Below, one piece after another: positions 25,562-38,477 of a stretch of 64,000 nucleotides of DNA. Position 1 is the first letter of the stretch. Each line of letters starts with the position of its first letter. Under the pieces are notes generated by a model. The model saw nothing but the letters and a program-made list of their open reading frames with translations, was not told where the DNA came from and did no database searches. The position numbers were made by a program, and so were the translations under genes. The DNA comes from Odiellus spinosus (Eukaryota; Arthropoda; Arachnida; Opiliones; Phalangiidae): the NCBI GenBank assembly GCA_963920705.1, contig OY987234.1, forward strand, positions 1,488,001 through 1,552,000, read 5' to 3'.

Positions 25562-26320
25562 TATGTGGATCTACACTTGGGAAATTTGTGGATCTACACT
25601 TGGGAAATTTGATTATTTGCACTTGGAAAATTTGAGGATGTGCACTTGGGAAATTTGTGGATCTGCACTTGGGAACTTTGTGGATCTGCACTTGGGAAAA
25701 TTATGGATCTGCACTTGGCAAATTTGTGGATCTGCACTTGGGAAATTTGTGGATCTACATTTGGGAAATTTGTGGATCTACACTTGGGAAATTTGTGGAT
25801 CTGCACTTAGGAAATTTGTTGATCTACATTTGGGAAATTTGTGGATCTACACTTGGGAAATTTGTGGATCTACACTTGGGAAATTTGTGGATCTGCACTT
25901 GGAAAATTTGTGGATCTGCACTTGGAAAATTTGTGGATCTACACTTGGGAAATTTGTGGATCTACATTTGGGAAATTTGTGGATCTACACTTGGGAAATT
26001 TGTGGATCTACACTTGGGAAATTTGTGGATCTACACTTGGAACATTTGTGGATCTACACTTGGGAAATTTGTAGATCTACACTTGGGAAATTTGTGGGTC
26101 TACACTTGGGAAATTTGTGGATCTACACTTGGGAAATTTGTGGATCTACACTTGGGAAATTTGGTGATCTACACTTGGGAAATTTGGTGATCTACACTTG
26201 GGAAATTTGTGGATCTACATTTGGGAAATTTGTGGATCTACACTTGGGAAATTTGTGGATATACATTTGGGAAATTTGTGGATCTACACTTGGGAAATTT
26301 GTGGATCTACACTTGGGAAA
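25562..26320 (+). repeat. 759-bp repeat, copy 2, with a partial third copy
   Basis: Tandem partner of 24803-25561. The L lead unit at 25608 changes to GATTATTTGC and the second L unit to TTTGAGGATG. A third partial copy runs from 26321 to about 26503 before the order changes. The GATTATTTGC form is confined to 25608-27147 in my reading, so it dates this local amplification. Confidence 0.83.
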
Positions 26321-26366
26321 TATGTGGATCTACACTTGGGAAATTTGTGGATCTACACTTGGGAAA

Positions 26367-26756
26367 TTTGATTATTTGCACTTGGAAAATTTGAGGATGT
26401 GCACTTGGGAAATTTGTGGATCTGCACTTGGGAACTTTGTGGATCTGCACTTGGGAAAATTGTGGATCTGCACTTGGCAAATTTGTGGATCTGCACTTGG
26501 GAAATTTGTGGATCTACACTTGGGAAATTTGTGGATCTACATTTGGGAAATTTGTGGATCTACACTTGGGAAATTTGTGGATCTACACTTGGGAAATTTG
26601 GTGATCTACACTTGGGAAATTTGTGGATCTACATTTGGGAAATTTGTGGATCTACACTTGGGAAATTTGTGGATCTACACTTGGGAAATTTGTGGATCTG
26701 CACTTGGGAAATTTTTTGATCTGTACTTGGGAAATTTGTGGATCTGCATTGGAAAA
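26367..26756 (+). repeat. 390-bp (17-unit) repeat, copy 1
   Basis: It starts with the GATTATTTGC lead unit and ends with the E-I pair: E 26712-26734 (TTTTTTGATCTGTAC) and I 26735-26756 (22 bp, GCATTGG). This is the simplest complete L-to-E-I module in the window. Confidence 0.9.
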
Positions 26757-27146
26757 TTTGATTATTTGCACTTGGAAAATTTGAGGATGTGCACTTGGGA
26801 AATTTGTGGATCTGCACTTGGGAACTTTGTGGATCTGCACTTGGGAAAATTGTGGATCTGCACTTGGCAAATTTGTGGATCTGCACTTGGGAAATTTGTG
26901 GATCTACACTTGGGAAATTTGTGGATCTACATTTGGGAAATTTGTGGATCTACACTTGGGAAATTTGTGGATCTACACTTGGGAAATTTGGTGATCTACA
27001 CTTGGGAAATTTGTGGATCTACATTTGGGAAATTTGGGGATCTACACTTGGGAAATTTGTGGATCTACACTTGGGAAATTTGTGGATCTGCACTTGGGAA
27101 ATTTTTTGATCTGTACTTGGGAAATTTGTGGATCTGCATTGGAAAA
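26757..27146 (+). repeat. 390-bp repeat, copy 2
   Basis: It starts directly after the I unit of copy 1 and has the same order of units, ending with the I unit 27125-27146. One private change, TTTGGGGATC, lies near 27034-27043. Confidence 0.9.
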
Positions 27147-27467
27147 TTTGATTATTTGCACTTGGAAAATTTGAGGATGTGCACTTGGGAAATTTGTGGA
27201 TCTGCACTTGGGAACTTTGTGGATCTGCACTTGGTAAAATTGTGGATCTGCACTTGGCAAATTTGTGGATCTGCACTTGGGAAATTTGTGGATCTACACT
27301 TGGGAAATTTGTGGATCTACATTTGGGAAATTTGTGGATCTACACTTGGGAAATTTGTGGATCTACACTTGGGAAATTTGGTGATCTACACTTGGGAAAT
27401 TTGTGGATCTGCACTTGGGAAATTTTTTGATCTGTACTTGGGAAATTTGTGGATCTGCATTGGAAAA
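27147..27467 (+). repeat. 390-bp repeat, copy 3 (321 bp, three units lost)
   Basis: It starts at the third GATTATTTGC unit and ends with the I unit 27446-27467. Three units between the TTTGGTGATC unit and the E unit are missing relative to copies 1 and 2. A private TGCACTTGGTAAA unit occurs near 27236. Confidence 0.88.
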
Positions 27468-30400
27468 TTTGTGGATCTACACTTGGGAAATTTGTGGATC
27501 TACACTTGGGAAATTTGGTGATCTACACTTGGGAAATTTGTGGATCTACATTTGGTAAATTTGTGGATCTACACTTGGGAAATTTGTGGATCTGCACTTG
27601 GGAAATATGTGGATCTACACTTATGAAATTTGTGGATCTACACTTGGGAAATTTGATTATCTGCACTTGGAAAATTTGTGGATGTGCACTTGGGAAATTT
27701 GTGGATCTGCACTTGGGAACTTTGTGGATCTGCACTTGGGAAAATTGTGGATCTGCACTTGGCAAATTTGTGGATCTGCACTTGGGAAATTTGTGGATCT
27801 ACACTTGGGAAATTTGTGGATCTACATTTGGGAAATTTGTGGATCTACACTTGGGAAATTTGTGGATCTGCGCTTGGGAAATTTGTGGATCTGCACTTGG
27901 GAAATTTGTGGATCTGCATTGGAAAATTTGTGGATCTGCATTGGAAAATTGGTGGATCTGCACTTGGGAAATTTGTGGATCTGCACTTGGGAAATTTGTG
28001 GATCTGCACTTGGGAAATTTGTGGATCTGCACTTTTGAAATTTGTGGATCTGCACTTGGAAAATTTGTGGATATGCGCTTGGGAAATTTGTGGATCTGCA
28101 CTTGGGAAATTTTTGGATCTGCACTTGGGAAATTTGTGGATCTGCACTTGGGAAATTTGTGGATCTGCACATGGGAAATTTGTGGATCTACAATTGGGAA
28201 ATTTGTGGACCTACATTTGGGAAATTTGTGGATCTACACTTGGGAAATTTGTGGATCTACACTTGGGAAATTTGTGGATCTGCACTTGGGAAATTTGTGG
28301 ATCTACACTTGGGAAATTTGTGGATCTACATTTGGGAAATTTGTGGATCTACACTTGGGAAATTTGTGGATCTACACTTGGGAAATTTGTGGATCTGCAC
28401 TTGGGAAATTTGTGGATCTGCACTTGGGAAAATTGTGGATCTGCACTTGGCAAATTTGTGGATCTGCACTTGGGAAATTTGTGGATCTACACTTGGGAAA
28501 TTTGTGGATCTACATTTGGGAAATTTGTGGATCTACACTTGGGAAACTTGTGGATCTGCACTTGGGAAATTTGTTGATCTGCACTTGGGAAATTTGTGGA
28601 TCTACATTTGGGAAATTTGTGGATCTACACTTGGGAAATTTGTGGATCTGCACTTGGGAAATATGTGGATCTACACTTGGGAAATTTGTGGATCTACACT
28701 TGGGAAATTTGATTATCTGCACTTGGAAAATTTGTGGATGTGCACTTGGGAAATTTGTGGATCTGCACTTGGGAACTTTGTGGATCTGCACTTGGGAAAA
28801 TTGTGGATCTGCACTTGGCAAATTTGTGGATCTGCACTTGGGAAATTTGTGGATCTACACTTGGGAAATTTGTGGATCTACATTTGGGAAATTTGTGGAT
28901 CTACACTTGGGAAATTTGTGGATCTGCACTTAGGAAATTTGTTGATCTACATTTGGGAAATTTGTGGATCTACACTTGGGAAATTTGTTGATCTACACTT
29001 GGGAAATTTGTGGATCTGCGCTTGTGAAATTTGTGGATCTGCACTTGGAAAATTTGTGGATCTGCACTTGGGAAATTTGTGGATCTGCACTTGGGAAATA
29101 TGTGGATCTACACTTGGGAAATTTGTGGATCTACACTTGGGAAATTTGTGGATCTGCACTTGGGAAATTTGTGGATCTGCACTTGGGAAAATTGTGGATC
29201 TACACTTGGGAAATTTGTGGATCTGCACTTCGGAAATATGTGGATCTACACTTGGGAAATTTGTGGATCTACACTTGGGAAATTTGATTATCTGCACTTG
29301 GAAAATTTGTGGATGTGCACTTGGGAAATTTGTGGATCTGCACTTGGGAACTTTGTGGATCTGCACTTGGGAAAATTGTGGATCTGCACTTGGGAAATTT
29401 GTGGATCTGCACTTGGGAAATTTGTGGATCTACACTTGGGAAATTTGTGGATCTACATTTGGGAAATTTGTGGATCTACACTTGGGAAATTTGTGGATCT
29501 GCACTTGGGAAATTTGTGGATCTGCGCTTGTGAAATTTGTGGATCTGCACTTGGAAAATTTGTGGATCTGCACTTGGGAAATTTGTGGATCTGCACTTGG
29601 GAAATATGTGGATCTACACTTGGGAAATTTGTGGATCTACACTTGGGAAATTTGATTATCTGCACTTGGAAAATTTGTGGATGTGCACTTGGGAAATTTG
29701 TGGATCTGCACTTGGGAACTTTGTGGATCTGCACTTGGGAAAATTGTGGATCTGCACTTGGCAAATTTGTGGATCTGCACTTGGGAAATTTGTGGATCTA
29801 CACTTGGGAAATTTGTGGATCTACATTTGGGAAATTTGTGGATCTACACTTGGGAAATTTGTGGATCTGCGCTTGGGAAATTTGTGGATCTGCACTTGGG
29901 AAATTTGTGGATCTGCACTTGGGAAATTTGTGGATCTGCACTTGGGAAATTCGTGGATCTGCACTTTTGAAATTTGTGGATCTGCACTTGGAAAATTTGT
30001 GGATATGCGCTTGGGAAATTTTTGGATCTGCACTTGGGAAATTTGTGGATCTGCATTGGGAAATTTGTGGATCTGCACATGGGAAATTTGTGGATCTACA
30101 ATTGTGAAATTTGTGGACCTACATTTGGGAAATTTGTGGATCTACACTTGGGAAATTTGTGGATCTACACTTGGGAAATTTGTGGATCTGCACTTGGGAA
30201 ATTTGTGGATCTACACTTGGGAAATTTGTGGATCTGCACTTGGGAAATATGTGGATCTACACTTGGGAAATTTGTGGATCTACACTTGGGAAATTTGATT
30301 ATCTGCACTTGGAAAATTTGTGGATGTGCACTTGGGAAATTTGTGGATCTGCACTTGGGAACTTTGTGGATCTGCACTTGGGAAAATTGTGGATCTGCAC

Positions 30401-31444
30401 TTGGCAAATTTGTGGATCTGCACTTGGGAAATTTGTGGATCTACACTTGGGAAATTTGTGGATCTACATTTGGGAAATTTGTGGATCTACACTTGGGAAA
30501 TTTGTGGATCTGCGCTTGGGAAATTTGTGGTTCTGCACTTGGGAAATTTGTGGATCTGCACTTGGGAAATTTGTGGATCTGCACTTGGGAAATTCGTGGA
30601 TCTGCACTTTTGAAATTTGTGGATCTGCACTTGGAAAATTTATGGATATGCGCTTTGGAAATTTGTGGATCTGCACTTGGGAAATTTTTGGATCTGCACT
30701 TGGGAAATTTGTGGATCTGCACTTGGGAAATTTGTGGATCTGCACATGGGAAATTTGTGGATCTACAATTGGGAAATTTGTGGACCTACATTTGGGAAAT
30801 TTGTGGATCTACACTTGGGAAATTTGTGGATCTACACTTGGGAAATTTGTGGATCTGCACTTGGGAAATTTGTGGATCTACACTTGGGAAATTTGTGGAT
30901 CTACATTTGGGAAATTTGTGGATCTACACTTGGGAAATTTGTGGATCTACACTTGGGAAATTTGTGGATCTGCACTTGGGAAATTTGTGGATCTGCACTT
31001 GGCAAATTTGTGGATCTACACTTGGGAAATTTGTGGATCTACACTTGGGAAATTTGTGGATCTACATTTGGGAAATTTGTGGATCTACACTTGGGAAACT
31101 TGTGGATCTGCACTTGGGAAATTTGTTGATCTGCACTTGGGAAATTTGTGGATCTACATTTGGGAAATTTGTGGATCTACACTTGGGAAATTTGTGGATC
31201 TGCACTTGGGAAATATGTGGATCTACACTTGGCAAATTTGTGGATCTGCACTTGGGAAATTTGTGGATCTACACTTGGGAAATTTGTGGATCTACATTTG
31301 GGAAATTTGTGGATCTACACTTGGGAAATTTGTGGATCTGCACTTAGGAAATTTGTTGATCTACATTTGGGAAATTTGTGGATCTACACTTGGGAAATTT
31401 GTGGATCTACACTTGGGAAATTTGTGGATCTGCGCTTGTGAAAT

Positions 31445-34400
31445 TTGTGGATCTGCACTTGGAAAATTTGTGGATCTGCACTTGGGAAATTTGTGGATCT
31501 GCACTTGGGAAATATGTGGATCTACACTTGGGAAATTTGTGGATCTACACTTGGGAAATTTGATTATCTGCACTTGGAAAATTTGTGGATGTGCACTTGG
31601 GAAATTTGTGGATCTGCACTTGGGAACTTTGTGGATCTGCACTTGGGAAAATTGTGGATCTGCACTTGGCAAATTTGTGGATCTGCACTTGGGAAATTTG
31701 TGGATCTACACTTGGGAAATTTGTGGATCTACATTTGGGAAATTTGTGGATCTACACTTGGGAAATTTGTGGATCTGCGCTTGGGAAATTTGTGGATCTG
31801 CACTTGGGAAATTTGTGGATCTGCACTTTTGAAATTTGTGGATCTGCACTTGGAAAATTTGTGGATATGCGCTTGGGAAATTTGTGGATCTGCACTTGGG
31901 AAATTTTTGGATCTGCACTTGGGAAATTTGTGGATCTGCACTTGGGAAATTTGTGGATCTGCACATGGGAAATTTGTGGATCTACAATTGGGAAATTTGT
32001 GGACCTACATTTGGGAAATTTGTGGATCTACACTTGGGAAATTTGTGGATCTACACTTGGGAAATTTGTGGATCTGCACTTGGGAAATTTGTGGATCTAC
32101 ACTTGGGAAATTTGTGGATCTACATTTGGGAAATTTGTGGATCTACACTTGGGAAATTTGTGGATCTACACTTGGGAAATTTGTGGATCTGCACTTGGGA
32201 AATTTGTGGATCTACACTTGGGAAATTTGTGGATCTACATTTGGGAAATTTGTGGATCTACACTTGGGAAATTTGTGGATCTACATTTGGGAAATTTGTG
32301 GATCTACACTTGGGAAATTTGTGGATCTGCACTTGGGAAATATGTGGATCTACACTTGGGAAATTTGTGGATCTACACTTGGGAAATTTGATTATCTGCA
32401 CTTGGAAAATTTGTGGATGTGCACTTGGGAAATTTGTGGATCTGCACTTGGGAACTTTGTGGATCTGCACTTGGGAAAATTGTGGATCTGCACTTGGCAA
32501 ATTTGTGGATCTGCACTTGGGAAATTTGTGGATCTACACTTGGGAAATTTGTGGATCTACATTTGGGAAATTTGTGGATCTACACTTGGGAAATTTGTGG
32601 ATCTGCACTTAGGAAATTTGTTGATCTACATTTGGGAAATTTGTGGATCTACACTTGGGAAATTTGTGGATCTACACTTGGGAAATTTGTGGATCTGCGC
32701 TTGTGAAATTTGTGGATCTGCACTTGGAAAATTTGTGGATCTGCACTTGGGAAATTTGTGGATCTGCACTTGGGAAATATGTGGATCTACACTTGGGAAA
32801 TTTGTGGATCTACACTTGGGAAATTTGATTATCTGCACTTGGAAAATTTGTGGATGTGCACTTGGGAAATTTGTGGATCTGCACTTGGGAACTTTGTGGA
32901 TCTGCACTTGGGAAAATTGTGGATCTGCACTTGGCAAATTTGTGGATCTGCACTTGGGAAATTTGTGGATCTACACTTGGGAAATTTGTGGATCTACATT
33001 TGGGAAATTTGTGGATCTACACTTGGGAAATTTGTGGATCTGCCTTTGGGAAATTTGTGGATCTGCACTTGGGAAATTTGTGGATCTGCACTTGGGAAAT
33101 TTGTGGATCTGCACTTGGGAAATTCGTGGATCTGCACTTTTGAAATTTGTGGATCTGCACTTGGAAAATTTGTGGATATGCGCTTTGGAAATTTGTGGAT
33201 CTGCACTTGGGAAATTTTTGGATCTGCACTTGGGAAATTTGTGGATCTGCACTTGGGAAATTTGTGGATCTGCACATGGGAAATTTGTGGATCTACAATT
33301 GGGAAATTTGTGGATCTACATTTGGGAAATTTGTGGATCTACACTTGGGAAATTTGTGGATCTACACTTGGGAAATTTGTGGATCTGCACTTGGGAAATT
33401 TGTGGATATACACTTGGGAAATTTGTGGATCTACATTTGGGAAATTTGTGGATCTACACTTGGGAAATTTGTGGATCTACATTTGGGAAATTTGTGGATC
33501 TACACTTGGGAAATTTGTGGATCTGCACTTGGGAAATATGTGGAACTACACTTGGGAAATTTGTGGATCTACACTTGGGAAATTTGATTATCTGCACTTG
33601 GAAAATTTGTGGATGTGCACTTGGGAAATTTGTGGATCTGCACTTGGGAACTTTGTGGATCTGCACTTGGGAAAATTGTGGATCTGCACTTGGCAAATTT
33701 GTGGATCTGCACTTGGGAAATTTGTGGATCTACACTTGGGAAATTTGTGGATCTACATTTGGGAAATTTGTGGATCTACACTTGGGAAATTTGTGGATCT
33801 GCACTTGGGAAATTTGTGGATCTGCGCTTGTGAAATTTTTGGATCTACACTTGGGAAATTTGTGGATCTGCACTTGGGAAATTTGTGGATCTACACTTGG
33901 GAAATTTGTGGATCTGCACTTGGGAAATTTGTGGATCTACACTTGGGAAATTTGTGGATCTACATTTGGGAAATTTGTGGATCTACACTTGGGAAATTTG
34001 TGGATCTACACTTGGGAAATTTGTGGATCTGCACTTGGGAAATTTGTGGATCTGCACTTGGGAAAATTGTGGATATGCGCTTTGGAAATTTGTGGATCTG
34101 CACTTGGGAAATTTTTGGATCTGCACTTGGGAAATTTGTGGATCTGCACTTGGGAAATTTGTGGATCTGCACATGGGAAATTTGTGGATCTACAATTGGG
34201 AAATTTGTGGACCTACATTTGGGAAATTTGTGGATCTACACTTGGGAAATTTGTGGATCTACACTTGGGAAATTTGTGGATCTGCACTTGGGAAATTTGT
34301 GGATCTACACTTGGGAAATTTGTGGATCTACATTTGGGAAATTTGTGGATCTACACTTGGGAAATTTGTGGATCTACACTTGGGAAATTTGTGGATCTGC

Positions 34401-34543
34401 ACTTGGGAAATTTGTGGATCTGCACTTGGGAAAATTGTGGATCTGCACTTGGCAAATTTGTGGATCTGCACTTGGGAAATTTGTGGATCTACACTTGGGA
34501 AATTTGTGGATCTACATTTGGGAAATTTGTGGATCTACACTAA
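31445..34543 (+). other. Longest open frame (1032 codons), judged non-coding
   Basis: The frame stays open because stop-making variants happen to avoid this phase. It opens at TTG, as the common unit has no ATG, and encodes only the 23-residue cycle (FVDLHLGN, LWIYTWE, ICGSTLGK) with substitutions. The other two forward frames are open over much of the same DNA. Substitutions fall throughout the unit without a three-base pattern. There is no signal peptide, promoter, intron boundary or ending that would suggest a gene. I list it so that a reader who finds it does not take it for a protein. Confidence 0.9.
31812..32018 (+). repeat. C module, nine-unit reference copy
   Basis: Units in order: TGCACTTTTGAAA (31812), TGCACTTGGAAAA (31835), GATATGCGC (31858), a TGCAC unit (31881), TTTTTGGATCTGCAC (31904), two more TGCAC units whose second carries TGCACATGGG (31950), TACAATTGGG (31973) and GGACCTACATTT (31996). 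The set recurs with small changes near 28021, 29956, 30599, 33129, 37477, 39430, 42347, 43932, 47652, 48640, 51533 and 59266, and in shortened form near 60700 and 63710. It is the main diagnostic of the eastern half of the array. Confidence 0.85.
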
Positions 34544-34847
34544 GGAAATTTGTGGATCTGCACTTGGGAAATTTGTTGATCTGCACTTGGAAAATTTGTG
34601 GATCTACATTTGGGAAATTTGTGGATCTACACTTGGGAAATTTGTGGATCTGCACTTGGGAAATATGTGGATCTACACTTGGGAAATTTGTGGATCTACA
34701 CTTGGGAAATTTGATTATCTGCACTTGGGAAATTTGTGGATCTGCACTTGGGAACTTTGTGGATCTGCACTTGGGAAAATTGTGGATCTGCACTTGGCAA
34801 ATTTGTGGATCTGCACTTGGGAAATTTGTGGATCTACACTTGGGAAA

Positions 34848-36249
34848 TATGTGGATCTACACTTGGGAAATTTGTGGATCTACACTTGGGAAATTTGATT
34901 ATCTGCACTTGGGAAATTTGTGGATCTGCACTTGGGAACTTTGTGGATCTGCACTTGGGAAAATTGTGGATCTGCACTTGGCAAATTTGTGGATCTGCAC
35001 TTGGGAAATTTGTGGATCTACACTTGGGAAATTTGTGGATCTGCACTTAGGAAATTTGTTGATCTACATTTTGAAATTTGTGGATCTACACTTGGGAAAT
35101 TTGTGGATCTACAATTGGGAAATTTGTGGATCTGCGCTTGGGAAATTTGTGGATCTGCACTTGGAAAATTTGTGGATCTGCACTTGGAAAATTTGTGGAT
35201 CTACACTTGGGAAATTTGTGGATCTACATTTGGGAAATTTGTGGATCTACACTTGGGAAATTTGTGGATCTACACTTGGGAAATTTGTGGATCTACACTT
35301 ATAACATTTGTGGATCTACACTTGGGAAATTTGTAGATCTACACTTGGGAAATTTGTGGGTCTACACTTGGGAAATTTGTGGATCTACACTTGGGAAATT
35401 TGTGGATCTACACTTGGGAAATTTGGTGATCTACACTTGGGAAATTTGGTGATCTACAATTGGGAAATTTGTGGATCTACATTTGGGAAATTTGTGGATC
35501 TACACTTGGGAAATTTGTGGATCTACACTTGGGAAATTTGTGGATCTACATTTGGGAAATTTGTGGATCTACACTTGGGAAATTTGATTATCTGCACTTG
35601 GAAAATTTGAGGATGTGCACTTGGGAAATTTGTGGATCTGCACTTGGGAACTTTGTGGATCTGCACTTGGGAAAATTGTGGATCTGCACTTGGCAAATTT
35701 GTGGATCTGCACTTGGGAAATTTGTGGATCTACGTTTGGGAAGTTTGAGGATCTACACTTGGGAAATTTGTGGATCTACACTTGGGAAATTTGGTGATCT
35801 ACACTTGGGAAATTTGTGGATCTACATTTGGGAAATTTGTGGATCTACACTTGGGAAATTTGTGGATCTACACTTGGGAAATTTGGTGATCTACACTTGG
35901 GAAATTTGTGGATCTACATTTGGTAAATTTGTGGATCTACACTTGGGAAATTTGTGGATCTGCACTTGGGAAATATGTGGATCTACACTTGGGAAATTTG
36001 TGGATCTACACTTGGGAAATTTGTGGATCTGCACTTGGGAAATTTGTGGATCTGCACTTGGGAAATTTGTGGATCTGCACTTTTGAAATTTGTGGATCTG
36101 CACTTGGAAAATTTGTGGATATGCGCTTGGGAAATTTGTGGATCTGCACTTGGGAAATTTGTTGATCTGCACTTGGAAAATTTGTGGATCTACATTTGGG
36201 AAATTTGTGGATCTACACTTGGGAAATTTGTGGATCTGCACTTGGGAAA
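34848..36249 (+). repeat. 1402-bp repeat, copy 1
   Basis: Sixty-one units, one of 22 bp (TACATTTTGAAA, near 35056-35077). It starts with a TATGTGG unit and has an L block at 34894 in which the lead unit ends GGGAAA and the GATGTGC unit is missing. It also has an L block at 35583 and a TACGTTTGGGAAG unit near 35723-35745. The last 95 bp differ from copy 2. Confidence 0.85.
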
Positions 36250-37651
36250 TATGTGGATCTACACTTGGGAAATTTGTGGATCTACACTTGGGAAATTTGA
36301 TTATCTGCACTTGGGAAATTTGTGGATCTGCACTTGGGAACTTTGTGGATCTGCACTTGGGAAAATTGTGGATCTGCACTTGGCAAATTTGTGGATCTGC
36401 ACTTGGGAAATTTGTGGATCTACACTTGGGAAATTTGTGGATCTGCACTTAGGAAATTTGTTGATCTACATTTTGAAATTTGTGGATCTGCACTTGGGAA
36501 ATTTGTGGATCTACAATTGGGAAATTTGTGGATCTGCGCTTGGGAAATTTGTGGATCTGCACTTGGAAAATTTGTGGATCTGCACTTGGAAAATTTGTGG
36601 ATCTACACTTGGGAAATTTGTGGATCTACATTTGGGAAATTTGTGGATCTACACTTGGGAAATTTGTGGATCTACACTTGGGAAATTTGTGGATCTACAC
36701 TTATAACATTTGTGGATCTACACTTGGGAAATTTGTAGATCTACACTTGGGAAATTTGTGGGTCTACACTTGGGAAATTTGTGGATCTACACTTGGGAAA
36801 TTTGTGGATCTACACTTGGGAAATTTGGTGATCTACACTTGGGAAATTTGGTGATCTACAATTGGGAAATTTGTGGATCTACATTTGGGAAATTTGTGGA
36901 TCTACACTTGGGAAATTTGTGGATCTACACTTGGGAAATTTGTGGATCTACATTTGGGAAATTTGTGGATCTACACTTGGGAAATTTGATTATCTGCACT
37001 TGGAAAATTTGAGGATGTGCACTTGGGAAATTTGTGGATCTGCACTTGGGAACTTTGTGGATCTGCACTTGGGAAAATTGTGGATCTGCACTTGGCAAAT
37101 TTGTGGATCTGCACTTGGGAAATTTGTGGATCTACGTTTGGGAAGTTTGAGGATCTACACTTGGGAAATTTGTGGATCTACACTTGGGAAATTTGGTGAT
37201 CTACACTTGGGAAATTTGTGGATCTACATTTGGGAAATTTGTGGATCTACACTTGGGAAATTTGTGGATCTACACTTGGGAAATTTGGTGATCTACACTT
37301 GGGAAATTTGTGGATCTACATTTGGTAAATTTGTGGATCTACACTTGGGAAATTTGTGGATCTGCACTTGGGAAATATGTGGATCTACACTTGGGAAATT
37401 TGTGGATCTACACTTGGGAAATTTGTGGATCTGCACTTGGGAAATTTGTGGATCTGCACTTGGGAAATTTGTGGATCTGCACTTTTGAAATTTGTGGATC
37501 TGCACTTGGAAAATTTGTGGATATGCGCTTGGGAAATTTGTGGATCTGCACTTGGGAAATTTTTGGATCTGCACTTGGGAAATTTGTGGATCTGCACTTG
37601 GGAAATTTGTGGATCTGCACATGGGAATTTGTGGATCTACAATTGGGAAAT
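36250..37651 (+). repeat. 1402-bp repeat, copy 2
   Basis: It matches copy 1 to about 37557, with L blocks at 36296 and 36985. It then enters a full C module with a 22-bp TGCACATGGGAA unit near 37606-37627. One visible difference from copy 1 is a TGCAC unit at 36480-36502 where copy 1 has TACAC. It overlaps the start of the 1953-bp repeat, showing successive rounds of duplication with different endpoints. Confidence 0.83.
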
Positions 37652-38477
37652 TTGTGGACCTACATTTGGGAAATTTGTGGATCTACACTTGGGAAATTTG
37701 TGGATCTACACTTGGGAAATTTGTGGATCTGCACTTGAGAAATTTGAGGATCTACACTTGGGAAATTTGTGGATCTACATTTGGGAAATTTGTGGATCTA
37801 CACTTGGGAAATTTGTGGATCTACACTTGGGAAATTTGTGGATCTGCACTTGGGAAATTTGTGGATCTGCACTTGGGAAATTTGTGGATCTACACTTGGG
37901 AAATTTGTGGATATACACTTGGGAAATTTGTGGATCTACGCTTGGGAAATTTGTGGATCTGCACTTGGGAAATTTGTGGATATACACTTGGGAAATTTGT
38001 GGATCTACACTTGGGAAATTTGGTGATCTACACTTGGGAAATTTGGTGATCTACACTTGGGAAATTTGTGGATCTACATTTGGGAAATTTGTGGATCTAC
38101 ACTTGGGAAATTTGTGGATCTACACTTTGGAAATTTGTGGATCTACACTTGGGAAATTTGATTATCTGCACTTGGAAAATTTGAGGATGTGCACTTGGGA
38201 AATTTGTGGATCTACATTTGGGAAATTTGTGGATCTACACTTGGGAAATTTGTGGATCTACACTTGGGAAATTTGTGGATCTGCACTTGGGAAATTTGTG
38301 GATCTGCACTTGGGAAATTTGTGGATCTACACTTGGGAAATTTGTGGATCTGCACTTGGGAAAATTGTGGATCTGCACTTGGCAAATTTGTGGATCTGCA
38401 CTTGGGAAATTTGTGGATCTACACTTGGGAAATTTGTGGATCTGCACTTAGGAAATTTGTTGATCTACATTTTGAAA
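36525..38477 (+). repeat. 1953-bp repeat, copy 1
   Basis: Eighty-five units, two of 22 bp. It starts at a TGCGC unit and ends with the 22-bp TTTGTTGATC unit 38456-38477. It contains L blocks at 36985 and 38157 (the second lacks the GGGAAC unit), a C module near 37477, and GATATACAC units near 37900-37920. Confidence 0.87.

Larger units (their letters stand above)
24513..27521 (+). other. Second-longest open frame (1002 codons), judged non-coding
   Basis: Opens at GTG inside the GAGGATGTGGAC unit and crosses three 22-bp units of the 390-bp trimer. Each one-base loss moves the reading into another phase of the same DNA repeat, yet the peptide cycle continues, because all three forward frames of the satellite encode the same 23-residue series. 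Survival across frame shifts is therefore not evidence of selection. Confidence 0.9.
27468..34847 (+). repeat. C-module-rich domain, L blocks near 1265-bp spacing
   Basis: About 320 units in which L blocks (27652, 28708, 29283, 29651, 30294, 31559, 32387, 32824, 33583, 34710) alternate with C modules (near 28021, 29956, 30599, 31812 and 33129, with a shortened one near 34060). L blocks at 30294, 31559 and 32824 are exactly 1265 bp (55 units) apart, but their surroundings differ by unit gains and losses. Copies with a TTCGTGG unit before the C module (29951, 30594, 33124) form one subtype. E units are absent. Two 22-bp GCATTGG units lie side by side near 27912-27955, and a GCATTGGG form lies near 30045. 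Confidence 0.8.

Noticed and set aside
31445..34543. A 1032-codon open reading frame, and many others of 100-1000 codons
   Set aside because: They open at TTG or GTG, overlap open frames in other phases, encode only the translated satellite, and show no codon-position pattern. They follow from a stop-free unit whose length is not a multiple of three.
35891..36448. Minus-strand open frame of 185 codons
   Set aside because: It exists only because every third unit there is TGCAC, which removes the TAG stop. The peptide is the reverse translation of the same repeat.
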